NCBI GenBank assembly: GCA_033398695.1
Contig: CM065811.1
Span: 75,024,001 to 75,088,000, forward strand
From: Orobanche coerulescens
Taxonomy: Eukaryota; Streptophyta; Magnoliopsida; Lamiales; Orobanchaceae
Length of the DNA: 64,000 bases
Direction: 5' to 3'
The translations under genes and the position numbers were made by a program. Positions 59,471-64,000 of this stretch are shown in pieces; within the stretch, counting starts at the first letter, position 1, and each line of letters begins with the position of its first letter. The notes under the pieces were generated by a model. That model had not been told where the DNA came from and did no database searches. It saw nothing but the letters and a program-made list of their open reading frames with translations.

Positions 59471-59760
59471 AAATATTATAGTTTTTTTAATTTGTTCATA
59501 TCTAATCTGATTAAAAAGTATTACTTTTGAATAAATGTCATACTCCACTTCAATCAAAATTAATTAGTTCTCAAGTAAAAGATTATTTAATTTTAATTTT
59601 ACATCTACGGCAACACTGTGTCATAAAATGTTATAGCATGTAACACTTTGCTACTAAGGCAACACTTTGTAAACATATACAGCAACATCAAAAAAGCAAT
59701 GTTGCAGCAGGTAAAATTTTTAGAGCTACTACAACATTTTTGAGCGCAACACTAACAAAA

Positions 59761-60223
59761 ATCCTATGCGGACGTACGTCGTCGCCCATTGGAGTTCAAC
59801 ACTGGAGACCATGTACTTTTGAAGGTTTCTCCTACTCGGGGAATCTTTCGTTTCGGAAGGAAAGGAAAGCTGAGTCCGAGATATATCGGACCATTTGAGA
59901 TCCTCGAGAGAGTTGGGGAGTTGGCATACAGATTGGCATTGCCGCCGTCATTATGCCATGTTCATAACGTGTTCCACGTATCCCAGTTACGGAGGTATAT
60001 ACCAGATCCCAGTCATATCATTGATTTCGGTGAGATCGAAGTCGCGCAGGATGGGACGTTTGAAGAAAGACCGGTCAAGATACTCGAGAGTCGAGTTAAG
60101 CAACTGAGGAACAAACCAATCGTTTTGGTCAAAGTTCAGTGGTCACGTCACAAAATGGAAGAAGCCACCTGGGAAACGGAAGCTAATATGAAGTCTAGAT
60201 ATCCCGAGTTATTTTCATCTTGA
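59761..60223 (+). pseudogene. pol: 3' end of chromovirus pol: integrase C-terminus and chromodomain
   Basis: The frame is open from the CACTA junction to the stop at 60223. It begins in YADVRRRPLEF, includes the GPF/Y-type integrase module (KGKLSPRYIGPFEILERVGE), the ALPPSLCHVHNVFHVSQLRR segment and a C-terminal chromodomain (VKVQWSRHKMEEATWETEAN). It ends YPELFSS. Chromodomains guide integration to histone-marked heterochromatin. All upstream pol, gag and the 5' LTR are missing. Its own 3' LTR follows after GTTTCGGGACGAAACTCC and the purine tract AGTAGGAGAGTA. Confidence 0.85.
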
Positions 60224-60258
60224 GTTTCGGGACGAAACTCCTTTTTAGTAGGAGAGTA

Positions 60259-62626
60259 TGTAATATCCGGATTTATTACGATGTATTTCATCTGTATTCA
60301 ACCATGTATTATTCGGATTGATGGTTTTGATTATTGGAGTATGATATTTTGTGCATTGACATCATTGTATATAAGTATAGAAACATGCAAAATTGCTCAT
60401 GAAACCTCGTGATAGCGCACGCTAAGAATGTATCTTAACGCGCGCTATCGGGCCATTATTAGCGCACGCTATGAAGATAGGAGTAACGTGCGCTAAGAAC
60501 TCAATTATTGAGCGGGACGGCTAGCACATGCGCCAGCCGGGACATGGGTCCGGATAAGATTCCCGCGGACGCACCCGGACAATTCTGAAGTCAACCATTA
60601 TTAGCGCACGCTAAGGAATGCTTAGTAGCGTGCGCTAACTTGTTAATAATGCAGAATATTATAAATGGGACAACAACCGTTTTGGCTTTCATTTCTTTCG
60701 CCCATTCCTCATCCTTGAGAGTGTAGAGAGCTGTAATAATACTCCTATATACTTAGAACACATATTGTTGGTGTTTATACATTGGTTATCACTTGGGAGT
60801 ATTCATTGAAGTGGAATAGCACCTTGGAGTGGCATACAACCAACCGGAGTTGGATTCTACCCTACGGTTCAGTGATTTTCATCATATTAAGGTATGTTCA
60901 ATCTATCTCAAGACTTAGAGTTGGATTCTAACGATTTGGATGATCATGTTAACAAGATATGGATTTTCATAGATGAATTATCCAAGTATATCATGTTTGG
61001 AATAGTGATATGTATAAGCCTTAAATACCTTGATTATAATCATCATGATTCGAATCTTATTACACTGAATATGTGAAGAGAAGCTTCTATCATTGGTAAA
61101 TCGAATCTAATAGATGATTTCATAGTAATCTTGGACTAGACGTTAACATCCTTATTGTTAGATAAATCTAAAGGTTTGATCATGGAAGGATTTATCTAGT
61201 ATAGATAGAACGTCTAACAACTTCAGCATGATAATATGGATTGATATAGAGGTGTTAATATCAACCGTTAAGCTTTTCGAATTGTCGTATGAAGATTTGA
61301 AGTCGGAATGGAATATGGTTTTAAATTGGTATGCATATCCTTGAGTCCGAAGTTGTCCCTATCCGTAAAATCATTCATAAAGGTATGAACATGGTATTCA
61401 TGGAAGTAACATGAATTATCACGCAAGATTTCATTGTTTCGATCATGGCAAGAATAGTTTACTGCTCAGCAGTAAACTGCCATGCATAGATAGCGCACGC
61501 TATGCTATGAAGTTTAACGTGCGCTATCGAGCACGAGTTAGCGTGCGCTACGTTTGGTACGTAACGTATGCTAGACCATCAGACGAGTCAGTTGGCTGGT
61601 CAGTGAAGTACTGACCATGCATAGTTAGCGTACGCTAGTCTTTGTTGTTTGCGTGCGCTATCGGGCAGACTTAACGCACGCTACACAGAGTACTTAGCGT
61701 GCGCTAAGCAGTTCAGGCAGATTACGTTTTATGAACTTTTGACCGTAAATCGAATTGTTAAACATTCATACGACGTGAGATAAATCCTATATCATTTCTT
61801 TTGTTAAGGTTTGGTCTCGTTACGTGATTGATTGAGGAGGACGATCTTCGAGTGTTCATTCTCGTGGAAGTGTTGTTATTGTCTTCAAATCGAGGCAAGT
61901 ACTTTATTTGTTTTGTATATTGTTGTTATACATATTGTCGTGCATGTATGTCGTTGTTGTATGTCCACCTCGTGTTGGTCCGACGGGATCATCGGGGGAT
62001 TTATGCTAGCGTGCGCTGGATCATCGGACGGGTTTTTCCACCACGGGTTGGTCTGACGGGATCATCGTGGGTTCTAGGCAGTGAACGCTGGATCGATGGA
62101 ATTACCATGTGTATGTTATGATATCATGTTGTGATTATCAGTTGTGTATGTTATGTTTGAGTTTCTCGTAGGAGAAGACTCGTTGATACTTTGTCGTTTA
62201 CGTTATTATTCTTCGTGAGATATGAATAATATGTTGTGGTACTTGTACTAGCATCGTTGTGCTAACCCCTTCGGGGGTGAACATTTTGTTTGTGTTCAGG
62301 ATCCAGGAGAGCGGGGAAACAACCACTGGAACTGTATGACGACGAGGGTGCAGAGTGATGTCCCGACCGGGTTTATTTATCTGTTGTTTATTTCAATAAG
62401 TACTCGAGTACGAAGTCATTTGTAATGATTTGAATTTGGTGATGTATTATTGAGTTCTGTTGAACAATTGTACTATTCCTGTATTGGGTCAGAACTGTTG
62501 TACCGTAATTCCGTTATTTCCATTCGTTAGTACCTTTTAATGCCTGTTGAATTCTTCAGCCTTGTAAATCCTTATGTAAAGGATTTACGGCGCTGTAATA
62601 TTCCTGAATATATCGGGGGTGTTACA
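60259..62626 (+). repeat. 3' LTR (2.37 kb) of the chromovirus
   Basis: TGTAATATCCGG...GTGTTACA, directly after the purine tract of the plus-strand pol. A first TAGCGCACGCTA cluster lies at 60414-60640 and precedes TATTATAAATGGG (near 60656). A second cluster at 61488-61705 lies downstream of the TATA box. CGAGGCAAGTAC (61891-61902) and TTCAG|GATCC (62296-62304) could be an intron's ends. Two GTC(C/T)GACGGGATCATCG units sit at 61978-62070. Confidence 0.85.
62564..62626 (+). other. LTR 3' module: perfect hairpin plus 33 bp terminal segment
   Basis: GTAAATCCTT (62564-62573) and AAGGATTTAC (62579-62588) are perfectly complementary around a 5-nt loop. The final 33 bp (62594-62626) start TGTAATATTCC. 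Compared with the array LTRs, the fourth pair is A-T and not G-C, a compensatory change. Confidence 0.7.
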
Positions 62627-63999
62627 TACACCCCCTTAAAGGAGTTTCGTCCCCAAAACTAAGGGTCAAACAACTCGGGATAACTCCCCCGCACACTATC
62701 CTCGGTTTCCCAAGTAGCCTCTTCGACTCCGTGTCTGGACCACTGAATTTTAACCAAAGGAATCGTCCTGTTCCTCAACTGTTTGATTCGCCGCTCTAAA
62801 ACTCGTATAGGACGCTCCTCATATGAATGATCATCGGCGATCTCGATTTCGTCAAACTGAAGTATGTGACTCGGGTCGGCAACATACTTCCGTAACTGAG
62901 ATACGTGAAACACATTATGAATTCGGCTCAACGCCGGAGGTAAGGCCAATCGTTAAGCTAGCTCGCCTACTCGATCCAAAATCTCAAACGGTCCAATGAA
63001 TCTCGGACTCAACTTTCCCCTCTTCCCAAAACGGAAGATACCACGACTCGGGGATACCTTGACCAAAACATGGTCACCCGTCTCGAAATCTAATGGTCGA
63101 TGACGATTATCTGCATATGATTTCTGTCGACTCTGAGCGGTCAACAAACGACTTCTGATCAAAGCTACCTTCTAACAGGCGGCTATAAGCATATCGGGCT
63201 CAGTGCCGATTGAATCTGATAAGTTATCCCAACACAAAGGAGATCAACAACGACGACCGTACAAGGCCTCGTAAGGTGCCATCTTAATCGAAGAATGCCA
63301 ACTATTATTGTATGTGAACTCGATCAACGGTAGTTGGGCTTCCCAATCATCTTTCCAATCGAGGACGCATGCCCTAAACATGTCCTCCAAAGTCTGAATA
63401 GTCCTCTCTGATTGTCCGTCGGACTAAGGATGAAAAGATGTACTGAGATTAAGCTGAGTTCCCATAGCACGATGAACTGATTTCCAAAAATGAGACACGA
63501 ATCGTCCGTCACGATCGGAAACGATACTTTTGGGAGTATCGTGCAGTCTCACTATCTCTTTGATAAATAACTGGGCAAGTCTCTCCGGACCCCACGTATC
63601 CTTAATCTCAAGGAAATGAGCTGATTTAGTTAAGCGATCCACAATTACCCAGATTGTGTTCATGCCACGACGACTCGTCGGCAAACTCGTGATGAAGTCC
63701 ATAGAAATATCCTCCCACTTCCACTCTGGAATACGGAGAGGTTTTAGCATACCCGCCGGTCGCTGATGTTCTATCTTGACTTGCTGACAGGTTAAGCATC
63801 TCGAAACAAATTCCACGACTTCTCGCTTCATATTACTCCACCAGTAATTTTGTTTCAAGTCTTTATACATCTTGCTAAACCCCAGGTGAACGGAATAAGG
63901 GGTAGCATGAGCTTCTCTCAAAATCGAGTTTTTCAACTCGTCTTTCGCCGGTACGCACAACCGATTCTTAAAACGCAAAAGTCCATCCTCGTGGACCAC
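62627..63999 (-). pseudogene. pol: Chromovirus pol 3' end: integrase and chromodomain, four stops
   Basis: The frame runs off the right edge. From 63999 it encodes the integrase HHCC zinc finger (H31, H38, C68, C71 of the visible part) and the catalytic core with Asp in ISMDFIT (about 101) and IVSDRDG (about 162). A TAG at 63426-63424 falls just before the SDGQSER segment holding the catalytic Glu. Further in-frame stops follow: TGA near 63247, TAG near 63175 and TAA near 62953. The core then continues through GKLSPRFIGPFEILDRVGEL and a chromodomain (VKIQWSRHGVEEATWETEDS) to a stop after YPELFDP. At least two stops are CAG to TAG or CGA to TGA, as expected from decay of methylated cytosine. 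It converges on the LTR at 60259-62626. Confidence 0.85.
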
Positions 64000-64000
64000 A

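Larger units (their letters stand above)
57965..59760. mobile_element. CACTA transposon lacking its right terminal repeat
   Basis: The left end CACTACGCCATAGATGGCC.. and the first 270 bp match the element at 30036, as does the right subterminal part (59606-59760 against about 34120-34227). The last 29 bp or so, including the inverted terminal repeat, are missing. The sequence passes directly into a gypsy integrase frame within a shared CAAAA(A)TCC string. The interior differs from the 30036 element: a SINE and an AT-rich minisatellite, with no accessory gene. Confidence 0.8.

Overview
This window is heterochromatin-like, repeat-dense nuclear DNA from a flowering plant, probably a eudicot. The evidence is long-terminal-repeat (LTR) retrotransposons with plant-type primer sites, CACTA (En/Spm) DNA transposons, tRNA-derived SINEs, a MULE-associated plant gene relic, and spliced fragments of plant housekeeping genes (DNA polymerase delta, a type II peroxiredoxin). 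I see no intact host gene. Nearly every base can be placed in a mobile element or its decayed target.

Layout: 1-2408 and 5580-6759 hold a decayed Ulp1/DUF1985-type gene on the minus strand, split by a 3.2 kb solo LTR (2409-5574, TSD GTATG). 6760-17745 is a short solo LTR split by a non-autonomous Tat-lineage element (6917-17597, minus). That element carries gag (14746-16266, minus) and a spliced antisense gene (8631-13517, plus), and the antisense gene's second intron holds another solo LTR (9830-12079, TSD GAGGA). 17765-18667 is a CACTA remnant. 18668-54022 is a minus-strand tandem array of one Ty3/gypsy family with three LTRs sharing internal regions. It is interrupted by a 4.2 kb CACTA element (30036-34256, TSD TGA) carrying a peroxiredoxin fragment. 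It is also interrupted by a second array, LTR-internal-LTR-internal-LTR, of a gag-only gypsy family (36620-50686, TSD GCCAG). 54023-56048 contains four exons of a POLD1-like gene (minus). 56049-57964 is the 3' end of a copia element. 57965-59760 is a CACTA element lacking its right terminus and containing a SINE and an AT-rich minisatellite. 59761-62626 is the 3' end of a chromodomain gypsy element with its LTR. 62627-64000 is the 3' end of a second gypsy pol on the minus strand.

The most interesting signals are architectural. Five LTR types that all read TGTAATA..CC to GTGTTACA share a module set: a homotypic cluster of a dyad-symmetric GC-rich 10-12-mer just upstream of the TATA box, a GC-AG-like splice donor, a GTCCGACGGG minisatellite, a hairpin with covarying base pairs, and a final 33-34 bp that starts like the LTR itself. 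The unrelated Tat LTR also has its own palindrome cluster (GGCGATCGCC) upstream of its TATA box.

Copies within recent repeats differ overwhelmingly at CAG/CTG triplets (CAG to CGG, CTG to CCG, or small deletions). This is not the deamination signature and looks like consensus error at CHG-methylated sites, so several frameshifts reported here may not be real. Older copies show genuine CpG-to-TpG/CpA decay.
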